This document shows, in pieces, positions 7,635 to 17,341 of a stretch of 64,000 bases of DNA. The stretch comes from Tuberibacillus calidus DSM 17572. GTDB taxonomy: Bacteria; Bacillota; Bacilli; Bacillales; Sporolactobacillaceae. The stretch spans positions 1 through 64,000 of the forward strand of contig NZ_AUMM01000019.1 in the NCBI RefSeq assembly GCF_000430685.1, given 5' to 3'. Below the pieces are notes generated by a model. That model searched no databases and was not told the DNA's origin. It saw nothing but the letters and a program-made list of their open reading frames with translations. A program made the translations under genes and the position numbers. The number at the start of each line of letters is the position of its first letter. Position 1 is the stretch's first letter.

Positions 7635-9518
7635 ATGGCTAGCAACAATCAGGACAAATTTGTGCCATACATACCAGCCTCCAAGTCACTTCCAGAGCTA
7701 ACGATTTTTGCTGTTGTATTAGGCATTATTCTTGCCCTTCTGTTTGGAGCAGCCAACGCATATTTAGGACTTATCGTCGGCATGACGATTTCCGCATCCA
7801 TTCCCGCAGCTGTCATCTCAATGGGCGCTTTAAGAGGGTTATTTCGCAGGCAGTCCATTTTGGAAAACAATATCGTGCAAACGATGACCACCGCTGGTGA
7901 AGGGCTTGCCGGCGGCGCCGTCTTCACTTTACCGGCACTCTTTATCTGGGACGATTATCAAGTCAATATTTATATTATTACCTTTATTTCTTTGGTCGGG
8001 GGCTTCTTAGGGGTTTTCATGATGATCCCTTTGCGTCGGTTGTTAATTGTCAAAGAGCATGGGCATCTCCCGTACCCCGAAGGCTCTGCCTGTGCCGAAG
8101 TGTTAAAGTCCGGGGAAGAAGGAGGCGAAAGCGCCAAAACCGTCCTGCAGGGCTTAGTTATCGGCGGTATTTTCAAGGCATTATCTAATGGCTTTTTAGT
8201 TTTTAAAGAAGAAATTGAAACAGCTATTTCTGGTTTTCGGAACGCTGTGATCGGGTTGGATGCCTATCCATCGCTTCTCGGCGTCGGCTACATTATCGGT
8301 CCGCGCATTTCCGCGCAAATGCTCGCAGGTGGATTATTTGCCTGGATCGTGCTCATACCTGCCATTTCTTTCTTCGGTGCAGGAAATACGACACCGATTT
8401 TCCCGGCAAGCATACCGATCGGTAAAATGGACGCGTGGACCATTTGGGACAATTATATCCGCTATATTGGGGCCGGCGCCGTATGCGCTGGAGGTATCAT
8501 CACGTTGTTACAAACCTTACCCGTCCTTTATAACACCGCGACGGATACGTTAAAAAGCGTCGCCCAAAACAAACTGGGTGGCCCACAAACAATCGAGCGC
8601 ATTGATAAAGACCTGTCAATGAATTGGGTGATTTTCGGTTCATTAGCGATCATCGTGATCATCTGGTTTAACCCGTTCATCAAAGTCGGATTCTTGGGTG
8701 CTTTGGCCATTCTGGTTCTCGGCTTTTTATTTGTCACGGTTTCCTCGCGCATCGTCGGCATTGTCGGTACATCTTCGGATCCGGTTTCCGGTATGACGAT
8801 TGCTACGCTTCTGATCGTCGCGATTGCATTTAAATTATTGGGAACAACCGGTCATACCGGCATGCTTGCTTCTCTTGGCGTCGCTGCCATCGTCTGCACG
8901 GCCATTGCCATAGCCGGCGATACTTCTCAAGACTTGAAAACCGGGTTTCTTGTCGGAAGCACTCCGTGGAAACAACAAATTGCCATGATTATTGGCGTGC
9001 TCGCCTCTGGGCTCATTATTGGATTCGTTTTAATAATGTTGGATAACGCCTATCAGATGGGATCTTCAAAATTGCCGGCTCCAAAGGGTGTACTGATGAA
9101 AATTCTCGTACAAGGGATTATGGAAGGCAACCTTCCTTGGGATTTAATATTCATCGGCGCCGCTTCAGCTATCGTTATTGAATTTCTTGGACTGAATTCC
9201 CTTATCGTTGCTGTTGGCATTTACTTGCCCGTGCACACGAGCATGCCGATTATGATCGGCGGAGCCATCCGTTGGCTCATTGACCTGCGGAAGAAAGAAA
9301 ATGACCTTACCGGCCGCGATCACGGTACTCTCTATGCTTCCGGCCTCATCGCTGGGGAGTCGCTGATCGGCGTTTTAATCGCTATTTTAATTACCATCGG
9401 CGTGCCGATTCCCGATACACCATGGACGGATAACGGCTGGGTGACACTCATCCTTTATTTACTCGTTTGTTTGACACTCTATTGGATCGCTTTTCGCACA
9501 ACATCGAAAAAAGCATAA
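7635..9518 (+). CDS. OPT family oligopeptide transporter
   Basis: A 627-residue integral membrane protein of the OPT family, proton-coupled importers of small peptides or metal chelates. Many hydrophobic segments are visible from 'LTIFAVVLGIILALLFGAANAYLGL' onward. Family motifs include 'HLPYPEGSACAEVLKSGE', 'GDTSQDLKTGFLVGSTPWKQQ' and 'IGGAIRWLIDLR'. The first convincing residue run starts at the ATG at 7635; 61 upstream in-frame codons do not look like OPT sequence. The substrate cannot be told from sequence. The PqqD-like gene follows 22 bases after the stop, before a terminator, so the two form a small operon. Confidence 0.92.
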   Translation: MASNNQDKFVPYIPASKSLPELTIFAVVLGIILALLFGAANAYLGLIVGMTISASIPAAVISMGALRGLFRRQSILENNIVQTMTTAGEGLAGGAVFTLPALFIWDDYQVNIYIITFISLVGGFLGVFMMIPLRRLLIVKEHGHLPYPEGSACAEVLKSGEEGGESAKTVLQGLVIGGIFKALSNGFLVFKEEIETAISGFRNAVIGLDAYPSLLGVGYIIGPRISAQMLAGGLFAWIVLIPAISFFGAGNTTPIFPASIPIGKMDAWTIWDNYIRYIGAGAVCAGGIITLLQTLPVLYNTATDTLKSVAQNKLGGPQTIERIDKDLSMNWVIFGSLAIIVIIWFNPFIKVGFLGALAILVLGFLFVTVSSRIVGIVGTSSDPVSGMTIATLLIVAIAFKLLGTTGHTGMLASLGVAAIVCTAIAIAGDTSQDLKTGFLVGSTPWKQQIAMIIGVLASGLIIGFVLIMLDNAYQMGSSKLPAPKGVLMKILVQGIMEGNLPWDLIFIGAASAIVIEFLGLNSLIVAVGIYLPVHTSMPIMIGGAIRWLIDLRKKENDLTGRDHGTLYASGLIAGESLIGVLIAILITIGVPIPDTPWTDNGWVTLILYLLVCLTLYWIAFRTTSKKA

Positions 9519-9540
9519 AGATAAGTGGGGATGAAAGGAC

Positions 9541-9903
9541 ATGTTTAGAAAACGGAAACCGGAAAATCTCCTCATGATGAAGCCGCGCCTCAACGACCGT
9601 TTCCAACTAAAAAAACTGGACGGTTGCGACTATCTTGTTATTCCAAGGACAAGTCGCCTCGAAAAAATCGGGATAAAATGGCTCCATCAGTCACCCGAAC
9701 ACCGCTATCGTTTAGATGCCCTTGGGAGTTTTGTCCTTCATCGCTGCAACGGGCGATATACGGTAGCGGAGATTGAAGAGGCCCTCACCCGCACTTTCGG
9801 TAAAAAGGCGGAACCGACACGCGCCCGCCTTGTCAAATTCCTGCAAATCTTGGATAATAATAGTGTGATTTTATTCAAGAAGACGAGTGCCGACGAGATA
9901 TAA
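9541..9903 (+). CDS. PqqD-like peptide-chaperone domain protein
   Basis: A 120-residue protein with a PqqD-type winged-helix domain in its second half: 'YRLDALGSFVLHRCNGRYTVAEIEEAL' is the usual 'LNETGAFIWELCDGRRTVEEI' region, followed by 'RLVKFLQILDNNSVI'. PqqD domains bind precursor peptides of ribosomally made natural products and present them to modifying enzymes. No radical SAM enzyme or precursor gene is nearby, so the role is open. It is cotranscribed with the OPT transporter and closed by a terminator at 9888-9918, which points to a job linked to that transporter rather than to gsaB. Confidence 0.78.
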   Translation: MFRKRKPENLLMMKPRLNDRFQLKKLDGCDYLVIPRTSRLEKIGIKWLHQSPEHRYRLDALGSFVLHRCNGRYTVAEIEEALTRTFGKKAEPTRARLVKFLQILDNNSVILFKKTSADEI

Positions 9904-9918
9904 TGTCGGCATTTTTTC
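9888..9918 (+). terminator. Terminator of the OPT-PqqD operon
   Basis: TGCCGAC (9888-9894) and GTCGGCA (9905-9911) form a 7-bp stem followed by a T-rich run. It overlaps the stop codon of the PqqD-like gene and argues that gsaB downstream has its own promoter. Confidence 0.8.
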
Positions 9919-9975
9919 TTGGCCCAGACATACAATGAAGAGGGTTTGAAACTTCAAGAAAGGATTCGATGTATT

Positions 9976-11289
9976 GTGGGTTCATTCAAAAGATCTGAAG
10001 CACTCTATGAAGAGGCACAAAAAATCATCGTTGGTGGTGTCAACAGCCCATCCCGGTCTTATAAAGCGGTCGGCGGCGGTGCCCCTGTGTTTATGGAACG
10101 GGCAAAAGGCGCTTATTTCTGGGATGTCGACGGCAACCGCTATATTGATTATTTGGCGGCTTATGGACCGATTATTACCGGACATGCCCACCCTCATATT
10201 ACCGAAGCCATTAAAAAGGCTGCAGAAAATGGCGTTTTATACGGTACACCTACGGCTTTAGAGATTCAATTTGCGGAAAAATTAGCGCGTGCCATCCCAA
10301 GCCTGGAAAAAATCCGCTTTACCAACTCGGGCACCGAAGCTGTCATGACGACCGTCCGAGTGGCAAGAGCCTATACGGGGCGCGATAAAATTTTAAAATT
10401 TTCCGGGTGTTATCATGGCCATTTTGACCTTGTCCTTGTTGCGGCTGGCTCCGGGCCTTCGACTCTTGGCACACCGGATTCAGCGGGGGTAACGCAGGCA
10501 AGTGCCCAGGAAGTCATTACCGTGCCATATAATGACGTTCACGCTTTAGAACAAGCCATGGCTCGCTGGGGCGAGCAAATTGCTGCGGTGCTCGTCGAAC
10601 CGATTGTTGGAAACTTCGGCATCGTCATGCCTGAAGACGGCTTTTTAGAAGCGATTAATCGCATTGCCCATAAGGCCGGGGCCTTGGTGATTTACGACGA
10701 AGTGATTACGGCTTTTCGTTTTATGTATGGCGGCGCTCAAAATCTCCTCGGTGTGGAACCAGATATGACGGCTATGGGTAAAATTATTGGCGGAGGACTG
10801 CCAATCGGTGCCTACGGCGGACGAAAGGATATTATGGAAGAAGTCGCACCGCTCGGTCCAGCTTATCAAGCGGGGACGATGGCCGGAAATCCCGCATCAA
10901 TGTCGGCCGGCATTGCCTGTCTTGAAGTCCTCGAACAACCAGGAGTCTATGAAGAATTAGATCGGTTAGGCGCGCGTTTGGAAAACGGCATTAAGGAAAT
11001 CAATAAACAGTACGGGCTTCCGATCGTCATCAATCGACTGAAGGGCGCGATGACGCTATACTTCAGCGACCATGACGTCGTGAACTATCAAGATGCGGAA
11101 AACACCGATTCCGACATGTTTGCCCGTTTCTTTAAAGCTATGTTAGCAAACGGCGTCAACCTCGCTCCTTCAAAATATGAAGCCTGGTTTATCACAACCG
11201 CCCATACCGACCAAGACATCGATGACACACTTGAAGCTGTGGAAAAATCTTTTAAAATACTAGTAAGGGATTTCCCAGCGGTAAAATAA
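9976..11289 (+). CDS. gsaB: Glutamate-1-semialdehyde 2,1-aminomutase (GsaB)
   Basis: A 437-residue PLP enzyme converting glutamate-1-semialdehyde to 5-aminolevulinate in the C5 haem pathway. It matches B. subtilis GsaB closely: [53 protein letters not shown] and the PLP-lysine region '[17 protein letters not shown]'. I chose the GTG at 9976 because it aligns with the GsaB start and AAAGGA lies upstream at about 9959; a TTG at 9919 would start inside a terminator. GsaB is the paralogue of HemL and occurs next to ygaE, as here. Confidence 0.93.
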   Translation: MGSFKRSEALYEEAQKIIVGGVNSPSRSYKAVGGGAPVFMERAKGAYFWDVDGNRYIDYLAAYGPIITGHAHPHITEAIKKAAENGVLYGTPTALEIQFAEKLARAIPSLEKIRFTNSGTEAVMTTVRVARAYTGRDKILKFSGCYHGHFDLVLVAAGSGPSTLGTPDSAGVTQASAQEVITVPYNDVHALEQAMARWGEQIAAVLVEPIVGNFGIVMPEDGFLEAINRIAHKAGALVIYDEVITAFRFMYGGAQNLLGVEPDMTAMGKIIGGGLPIGAYGGRKDIMEEVAPLGPAYQAGTMAGNPASMSAGIACLEVLEQPGVYEELDRLGARLENGIKEINKQYGLPIVINRLKGAMTLYFSDHDVVNYQDAENTDSDMFARFFKAMLANGVNLAPSKYEAWFITTAHTDQDIDDTLEAVEKSFKILVRDFPAVK

Positions 11290-11355
11290 CCGCAATGGGT
11301 GCGCCTCTTACCGGACACCCTCCGTAATGTTTAAAATGAAAGGATAAGATTATAC

Positions 11356-12429
11356 ATGAAACTTGGTGCCCGCGTCATAAAGACGGGCTTAGCCATTACC
11401 CTTTCAATCTATTTATCAATGTGGCTCGGATTGACTCCCGTTTCTATGGCCGCTGTCGCCAGTGCTTTCGCCATTCGGCCGTCAGTGTATCGGTCGTGGC
11501 AATCCATTGTGGAAAACGTGCAAGGCAATATCATCGGTGCCATCGTTGCTTCTGCTTTTGTATTATTAGTCGGAAATCACCCGATTGTGATTGGCCTTGC
11601 TGTCATTGTTGTGATCGCGATCCATATAAAATTAAAGCTGAATGATACTATTACACTCAGCACCGTTACCGTCATCCTGATTATGAGCGGAACGCCGAGC
11701 AACGAAAGCTTTCTCGTGTATGCCTCTCATCGTTTCTCTGCCGTGATGCTCGGGGTCGGCGCGGCCTTTATCGTCAACATGTTGTTTATGCCGCCGAATT
11801 ATGAAAACCGGCTGTTTCATGCGATATTAAACCAAACGACGAAACTAATGACTTGGGTTCGTCTGATGCTCCAACACGCGCCGGAACGTGCAACCATTAA
11901 AATGGAGTTAAGACAATTTCAGGAACAAAAAGAAAGGATCAACGACTTTTTTAAGTGGTATAAAGATGAAAGGCGGTATCTGAGAAAGCGCCGCTACGCG
12001 AAACACCGAAAAACGGTGATCTTTCGGCAAATGATTGCCACGATGAACCGCCTAAATGAATTGCTCCGGCTCTTGAATGAAAGCGAACATTTGCTTCAGC
12101 AATTACCGCCGGAAATACAAAAAACTATCCGCTCGAGACTTGAGGATATGCTTGTCAGCCATGAACGGATTTTGCTGCGTTTCAATGGCAAGGTTCGGGA
12201 TGCCGAGGAAAGCCCCGCAGAAACGTTCCAACTAAAAAAGCGGTTAACAGACCGGTTCTTGCCGTTTTTCCAAGAACAAAAAAACAGCCAATGGCTGCAC
12301 CTCTTTCCTCTCATTGCCATGATAATTGATTATGGTCATCATATCGAACGGTTGGATGCGCTCTTGGACAGCTTTCACAGTTTTCATAAGAAGGACAACA
12401 TCGTCGACGTCAAACAAGACGATGACTGA
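11356..12429 (+). CDS. ygaE: YgaE-like aromatic acid exporter family protein
   Basis: A 357-residue protein with an N-terminal membrane half of about five hydrophobic segments (residues 1-140; 'LSIYLSMWLGLTPVSMAAVA', 'SWQSIVENVQGNIIGA') and a charged cytoplasmic half rich in Lys, Arg and Glu with helical character. This is the ArAE_1/DUF939 (FUSC-like) arrangement of B. subtilis YgaE. The transported compound is unknown. It follows gsaB by 66 bases on the same strand, as in B. subtilis, and is closed by a strong terminator at 12443-12478. Confidence 0.85.
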   Translation: MKLGARVIKTGLAITLSIYLSMWLGLTPVSMAAVASAFAIRPSVYRSWQSIVENVQGNIIGAIVASAFVLLVGNHPIVIGLAVIVVIAIHIKLKLNDTITLSTVTVILIMSGTPSNESFLVYASHRFSAVMLGVGAAFIVNMLFMPPNYENRLFHAILNQTTKLMTWVRLMLQHAPERATIKMELRQFQEQKERINDFFKWYKDERRYLRKRRYAKHRKTVIFRQMIATMNRLNELLRLLNESEHLLQQLPPEIQKTIRSRLEDMLVSHERILLRFNGKVRDAEESPAETFQLKKRLTDRFLPFFQEQKNSQWLHLFPLIAMIIDYGHHIERLDALLDSFHSFHKKDNIVDVKQDDD

Positions 12430-12442
12430 GTATGCGAATGCG

Positions 12443-12478
12443 AAAAGGTCAGACCTAACGTGCGGTCTGACCTTTTTT
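12443..12478. terminator. Bidirectional terminator between ygaE and the peptide ABC operon
   Basis: AAAAGGTCAGACC (12443-12455) pairs with GGTCTGACCTTTT (12464-12476). Poly-T on the plus side and the A-run on the other let it serve both converging transcripts. Confidence 0.85.
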
Positions 12479-12503
12479 ACTAATTTGCCTGCCATATAAA
12501 GCA

Positions 12504-13409
12504 TTATTTTTTCATCCGTGGATCCAAAGCATCGCGCATCCCGTCACCGAAAAGATTAAAGCCGAGTACAGTTAAGCCGATCGCAAGGCCTGGGAAGAGG
12601 ACGGTCCACGGGGCATTGGTAATATACTCCCTGGAGTCAGAAAGCATCCGACCCCATTCTGGTTGCGGGGGTTGGGCACCGAGTCCTAAGAAGCCAAGCG
12701 CCGCAGCATCCAATATCGCCGTCGCAATGCTGAGGGTTCCTTGGACGATAATCGGTGCTAAACTGTTGGGTAAAATGTGATAGAACAAAATCCGCGCATC
12801 ACGCATGCCTATGGCCCGCGCCGCCACGATGAATTCTTCTTCCTTAAGACTAAGAACCTTCGAACGCACTAATCGGCCAAAGTTCGGTACATTGACGGTG
12901 GCAATGGCGATTAAAGCGTTTTGCAGGGACGGCCCAAGGATGGCAACGATCGCAATAGCCAAAAGGATGCTCGGAAAAGCTAGCATAATATCAAAAATCC
13001 TAGAAATTATCATATCAACGGTTTTGCCGTAATATCCCGCGAGAATGCCTAAAAATGTGCCGGCAACGATGGCCCCTACGACCGAAACAAAGCCGACCCA
13101 CAACGAAATGCGCGCCCCGTAAAGGATGCGTGTGAGAATGTCCCGACCGAAATCATCCGTGCCGAACCAATGTGCACTTGAAGGCGGCTTAAGTCGGTCA
13201 GCGAGCAATTGATGATTGTATCCCTCTGGACGAATCAGTGGGGCCAACAGGGCAAGAATGATGAAAAGAAGAATGATCAACGTTCCAATTATTGCTAGTT
13301 TATTTTTCTTAAAACTGCGTAACGCTTCTCTGAAAGGCGAATCGACTTTTTCTTTCTGCTCTTCCGGACCCGGAACAGGGGCATTCGGTTTTACAACAGT
13401 CTCCAACAT
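12504..13409 (-). CDS. Peptide ABC transporter permease, DppC type
   Basis: A 301-residue inner-membrane permease of the DppC/OppC family. An N-terminal cytoplasmic segment (SPFREALRSFKKNKLA) leads into a first helix, then the LKPPSSAHWFGTDDFGRD motif typical of this subunit and five more helices. The permease motif 'VAARAIGMRDARILFYHILPN' (about residues 185-205) is the EAA loop contacting the ATPases. The start at 13409 is chosen after GGGGGG; alternatives are GTG 13424 and TTG 13406. It is the last gene of the D-F-A-B-C operon and overlaps or abuts dppB. Confidence 0.92.
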   Translation of the reverse strand: MLETVVKPNAPVPGPEEQKEKVDSPFREALRSFKKNKLAIIGTLIILLFIILALLAPLIRPEGYNHQLLADRLKPPSSAHWFGTDDFGRDILTRILYGARISLWVGFVSVVGAIVAGTFLGILAGYYGKTVDMIISRIFDIMLAFPSILLAIAIVAILGPSLQNALIAIATVNVPNFGRLVRSKVLSLKEEEFIVAARAIGMRDARILFYHILPNSLAPIIVQGTLSIATAILDAAALGFLGLGAQPPQPEWGRMLSDSREYITNAPWTVLFPGLAIGLTVLGFNLFGDGMRDALDPRMKK

Positions 13410-13420
13410 CCATCCCCCCA

Positions 13421-14425
13421 TCACTTGTATTTAATCCTTGGATCAAATGCTGCATACAAAAGATCGATGATCAAATTGATAATGACGAAAATAAAGGCAA
13501 CAAGCAGTATTCCGGATTGAATCACAGGATAATCCCGGTATTGGATGGCATCATAGATATAACTGCCAATGCCTGGCCATCCGAAAATCGTTTCAGTCAG
13601 TATCGCTCCGCCCAAAAGCAAACCGGTCTGCAAACCGATGACGGTCAATACCGGAATAAAGGCGTTTTTCAAGGCATGTTTATAAACAACCCAGAACATT
13701 TTCTGTCCTTTCGCTCGCGCCGTGCGGATGTAATCGGAGCGAAGCACTTCCAGCATGCTGGATCGGGTCATTCTAGCGATGATCGCCATCGGAATGGTAG
13801 CCAAGGCCAAGCTCGGCAAAATCAGATGGCGAATGATCTCCCAAAATTGATCAATTCTGCCGGCCAAAAGCGTGTCAATGATATAAAAATTTGTAATCGC
13901 CGTCACCGGATCGCGGATATTTTCCCGGCCAATGGAAGGCAGCCAACCGAGCTTAATCGAGAAAATCCATTGCGCCATAAGCCCTAACCAGAATACAGGC
14001 ATCGACACGCCTACTAAAGCAATGACCATGCTGGCCACATCTATCACAGAATTTTGCTTCCATGCGCTTAAGATCCCAAGATTTACACCGACAACAACAG
14101 CAATCAGCATCGCAAGCACGGACAATTCGATCGTCGCAGCCAGATGTGGCCAAATTTCTTGGCGAATGGCCGCATGTGTTCTGAGCGATGTGCCAAAATC
14201 ACCTTTTAAGAGATCGGTGATAAAAGAAAAATACTGTGTATACCATGGTTTGTCCAAACCGAGCGCATGACGCAGTTGCTTGAGGGCTTCAGGCGTTGCT
14301 TTTTGGCCTAAAATAGCGAGCGCCGGATCACCCGGTATCGCCCGAATGATGCCGAAGACGATGAGCGACATGCCTATCAAAACGGGTATTAATGCGATTA
14401 GGCGTCGAATTGAATAAGCAAGCAT
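13421..14425 (-). CDS. Peptide ABC transporter permease, DppB type
   Basis: A 334-residue permease with the standard DppB opening (YSIRRLIALIPVLIGMSLIVFG), the 'RAIPGDPA' periplasmic-side motif, 'GLDKPWYTQYFSFI..LLKGDFG' and the EAA loop 'DYIRTARAKGQKMFWVVYKHALKNA'. Six hydrophobic segments are visible. It pairs with the DppC-type subunit just downstream to form the channel. GAGGTGA precedes the ATG. An imperfect terminator-like hairpin separates it from the binding-protein gene upstream, which would lower permease expression relative to the binding protein. Confidence 0.93.
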   Translation of the reverse strand: MLAYSIRRLIALIPVLIGMSLIVFGIIRAIPGDPALAILGQKATPEALKQLRHALGLDKPWYTQYFSFITDLLKGDFGTSLRTHAAIRQEIWPHLAATIELSVLAMLIAVVVGVNLGILSAWKQNSVIDVASMVIALVGVSMPVFWLGLMAQWIFSIKLGWLPSIGRENIRDPVTAITNFYIIDTLLAGRIDQFWEIIRHLILPSLALATIPMAIIARMTRSSMLEVLRSDYIRTARAKGQKMFWVVYKHALKNAFIPVLTVIGLQTGLLLGGAILTETIFGWPGIGSYIYDAIQYRDYPVIQSGILLVAFIFVIINLIIDLLYAAFDPRIKYK

Positions 14426-14448
14426 TCGTTCACCTCATTTTTAAAGAA

Positions 14449-14561
14449 AGCTTGGCTCCATTAACTTGACTCTGCTAAGTTTTTTGAGCAATAATAGAGC
14501 CTTTAGTTGTTCTCATGCTGGCCTAATATACGATAGCCTTTCCTATCGGTATAAAAAAGGA
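14449..14561. repeat. Dispersed 'GGCTCTG' structured repeat, copy B
   Basis: CTTGGCTCC, then ACTCTGCTAAG, AGAGCC (14506-14511), TTTAGTTGTTCT, TGGCCTAATATACGATAGCC and finally CGGTATAAAAAA repeat the word order of the element at 1.02-1.19 kb. It is placed inside the peptide ABC operon, just before the internal terminator. Its pairing arms are less perfect than in copy A. Confidence 0.45.
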
Positions 14562-14646
14562 TGGGCGCCCAGATTCGGCCTGCCGAACGATCCCGGTTGA
14601 CATTTTCTTTAAAGTGCCACACGGACCGTTCACAAGACGGGCGCCC
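14562..14646 (-). terminator. Operon-internal terminator or attenuating hairpin after the binding-protein gene
   Basis: The palindromes GGGCGCCC at 14573-14580 and 14639-14646 can pair across a 58-base loop that contains its own TTCGGC/GCCGAA hairpin. On the minus strand the left arm is followed by CCTTTTTTAT. Placed between the binding-protein and permease genes, it would explain an excess of binding protein, a common arrangement in ABC operons. Confidence 0.6.
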
Positions 14647-14677
14647 GCTCATCTTGTTTTCCTATAACGTTGCGATT

Positions 14678-16288
14678 TTATTTTTCAAAGTAGACACCGA
14701 CATAGCGATCTGAACCGGTTGGGTGCGGAGCAAAACCTTTAATCGTTGATTTACCGACAAGGGCCGGTTTGGAATGAACGAGCGGCACCCATGGGGCGTC
14801 ATTATGAATGATCACTTGTGCTTGTTTGTAGAGCTCGTTGCGTTTATTCTCATCGGTTAAGGTTTGCGCCTCTTTCAAAAGTTTATCGAGTTCGGGATTG
14901 CTGTAGAAAGAGTTATTGTTACTGCCGATGGCATCGGTCGAAAGCAATGTATATAAGAAGTTATCGGCATCACCGTTATCACCGGTCCAGCCGAGCATAT
15001 ACATCGGCGCCTCACCTTTTTTCACTTTATCGAGATACGTCGTCCACTCGAAGGTCTTGATTTCCGCATCAATACCGATATCCTTCAAATTATGGGCGAT
15101 CGCTACAGCAATTTTGCTCGGTTCGGGCATATACGGGCGTGGGTTCGGCATCGCCCACAACTCCGTTTTAAAGCCGTTGGGGAAACCTGCTTTTTTCAAC
15201 AATTCTTTAGCTTTCTCTGGGTTATAATCATACGGTTGAACGTCGTCATTATACCCGCTGATACTTGGTGGCATCGGGTTTTTTGCTGGGTCAGCCGCTC
15301 CGGCAAAGAACGCATCGATGATCGCTTTTTTGTCCACCGCGTAGTTGACGGCTTGCCGCACTAACGGATTATCGAACGGTTTCTTGGTTACCGTCATCCC
15401 GAGATATCCGACGTTCATCGGCGGACGGTAGAAAATTTGTAGATCTTTATTACCTTGTATATCCTTTAAGTCGCTCGGGTTCACGCCGTCCATCAAGTCA
15501 ATTTCGCCGTTTTTCAACGCATTAAGACGAGCGGTGTTGTCCGGAATGACTTTAAAGATGACGCCATCGAGCTGCGGCTCGCCTTTCTTCCAATAGTCAT
15601 CATTTTTGACAAGCGTGATCGTATCCTTCGATTTCCATTCTTTAAATTTAAACGGACCAGTGCCTACCGCTGCTGCTTGGCCGTATTTATCGCCGTATTT
15701 CTTAATCGCCGTCGGGCTTGCGATGGCAAATGGCGACATGGCAAGATCTTTGAGAAATGGTGCCAAAGGCGTGCGCAAGGTAAATTGTACGGTATAGTCA
15801 TCTAACGCTTTGACATCGGCAATGACGCTTTTATCACCAAAGCCGCCAAACATCGACGGATAATAGGCAAACTTATTCTCATCATTGGCGTTTTTCCAAC
15901 GATCAAAGTTAAAGACGACCGCATCGGCGTTAAAATCCGTTCCGTCATGGAATTTCACGCCTTTTCTCAGGTGAAACGTATACGTTTTCCCATCGGGACT
16001 GATGTCCCAACTTTCTGCTAACGCAGGCTCAATATCCGTCGTCTGTCCCTTGTATTCCACAAGGGTGTCATAAATGTTTTTGGTGACGGCAAACGACTCC
16101 CCGTCAGTGACGATCGCTGGATCCAAAGAAGTTGCATCCGCCCCGCGGCCAAAAATCAGGACATTTCCGCCATTACCATTTGAGTTTGATTTTTTGCCTT
16201 GTTCCCCATTGCTGGATGATGAACAGCCGGTAAGAACGATGGATAGCATGAGTACCATCGCAACTAAACCGAAAAGCCACTTTTTCAT
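14678..16288 (-). CDS. Peptide ABC transporter substrate-binding lipoprotein, DppA/OppA type
   Basis: A 536-residue family 5 extracellular solute-binding protein. The signal peptide [16 protein letters not shown] is followed by a lipobox at LTGC (cysteine about residue 22) and a Ser/Asn-rich linker. The SBP_bac_5 body begins '[17 protein letters not shown]' and includes '[23 protein letters not shown]'. Peptides are the expected ligand; glutathione, nickel or opine specificity cannot be excluded. The start is the ATG at 16288 after GAGGGGG. It lies between the ATPase and permease genes of the operon. Confidence 0.94.
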   Translation of the reverse strand: MKKWLFGLVAMVLMLSIVLTGCSSSSNGEQGKKSNSNGNGGNVLIFGRGADATSLDPAIVTDGESFAVTKNIYDTLVEYKGQTTDIEPALAESWDISPDGKTYTFHLRKGVKFHDGTDFNADAVVFNFDRWKNANDENKFAYYPSMFGGFGDKSVIADVKALDDYTVQFTLRTPLAPFLKDLAMSPFAIASPTAIKKYGDKYGQAAAVGTGPFKFKEWKSKDTITLVKNDDYWKKGEPQLDGVIFKVIPDNTARLNALKNGEIDLMDGVNPSDLKDIQGNKDLQIFYRPPMNVGYLGMTVTKKPFDNPLVRQAVNYAVDKKAIIDAFFAGAADPAKNPMPPSISGYNDDVQPYDYNPEKAKELLKKAGFPNGFKTELWAMPNPRPYMPEPSKIAVAIAHNLKDIGIDAEIKTFEWTTYLDKVKKGEAPMYMLGWTGDNGDADNFLYTLLSTDAIGSNNNSFYSNPELDKLLKEAQTLTDENKRNELYKQAQVIIHNDAPWVPLVHSKPALVGKSTIKGFAPHPTGSDRYVGVYFEK

Positions 16289-16331
16289 GTTCTTCCCCCT
16301 CAAATTTATTTTTAAAAATGTAAAATAATAC

Positions 16332-17303
16332 CTAATTATTATATAAATGACAGGCCGTCAAATGCCCCGGTGCCACTTCTTTTAGCTCGGGGCGGGTTTT
16401 GCGGCATATGTCCATGGCCACCGGGCAGCGCGTATGAAAAGCACACCCTTTCGGTGGATCAATAGGGTTCGGGACGTCACCCGCCAATTCCTCGCTATCA
16501 TATTGGTAATCCGGGTCTGGAATAGGTACAGACGAAAGGAGGGCATTCGTATAGGGATGTTTCGGGTTACGGTAAAGCTCGCTGCTTTCAGCCACTTCAA
16601 CCATTCTCCCGAGATACATGACGCCAACTCTGTCACTAAAATGATGCACGACGCTGAGGTCATGGGCGATAAAAAGAAATGTTAAATCAAATTGTTTTTG
16701 TAAGTCTTGTAACAGGTTAATGACTTGCGCCTGAATGGAAACATCCAGCGCTGATACCGGTTCATCGGCGATGATCAATTTAGGATTAACGGCTAAAGCG
16801 CGGGCGATGCCAATGCGTTGGCGCTGACCGCCACTAAATTGATGGGGATAGCGCTTGGCATGATAGCTTGAAAGGCCGACAACTTCCAAAAGTTCCCGCA
16901 CTCTTTTTTTACGCTCAGCCTTCGACCCTAACCGATGCACGATCATGGGTTCTTCAATAATCCTTTCCACGGTATACCGAGGGTCAAGCGAAGCAAAAGG
17001 ATCCTGGAAAATCATTTGGATGTCTTTACGCGTTTTCCTTAGAGCTTTTTTATCCATTGCCGTTAAATCTTTTCCACAGAAAACGATCCGCCCTGAGGTG
17101 GGCTCAATCAGCCGCATGATCATCCGGCCCGTCGTTGATTTTCCACAACCCGATTCGCCGACAAGTCCAAAGGCTTCCCCTTTTTTTATTTCAAATGATA
17201 CGCCGTCCACTGCCTTGACATGCCCGACCGTCCGCTTGAAAATGCCGCTTTCTATCGGAAAATATTTTTTTAAGTCCTCTACTGTCAGTATTGTTTCTGC
17301 CAT
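16332..17303 (-). CDS. Peptide ABC transporter ATPase, OppF/DppF type
   Basis: A 323-residue ATP-binding subunit. Walker A is [14 protein letters not shown], the signature is '[17 protein letters not shown]' and Walker B is [14 protein letters not shown]. The C-terminal oligopeptide-transporter extension contains '[15 protein letters not shown]' with clustered cysteines, a known iron-sulfur-like feature of this subfamily. The start is the ATG at 17303, seven bases after GGAGTGAT. It follows the OppD-type ATPase gene by 38 bases; the two form the ATPase heterodimer. Confidence 0.94.
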   Translation of the reverse strand: MAETILTVEDLKKYFPIESGIFKRTVGHVKAVDGVSFEIKKGEAFGLVGESGCGKSTTGRMIMRLIEPTSGRIVFCGKDLTAMDKKALRKTRKDIQMIFQDPFASLDPRYTVERIIEEPMIVHRLGSKAERKKRVRELLEVVGLSSYHAKRYPHQFSGGQRQRIGIARALAVNPKLIIADEPVSALDVSIQAQVINLLQDLQKQFDLTFLFIAHDLSVVHHFSDRVGVMYLGRMVEVAESSELYRNPKHPYTNALLSSVPIPDPDYQYDSEELAGDVPNPIDPPKGCAFHTRCPVAMDICRKTRPELKEVAPGHLTACHLYNN

Positions 17304-17341
17304 AGTCAGATCACTCCCAATGGCCAATGATCATGCGATGA

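Noticed and set aside
9919-9975. Longer N-terminus for GsaB from a TTG at 9919
   Set aside because: It starts directly after a terminator, lacks a ribosome site and extends beyond the B. subtilis GsaB start, which aligns with the GTG at 9976.
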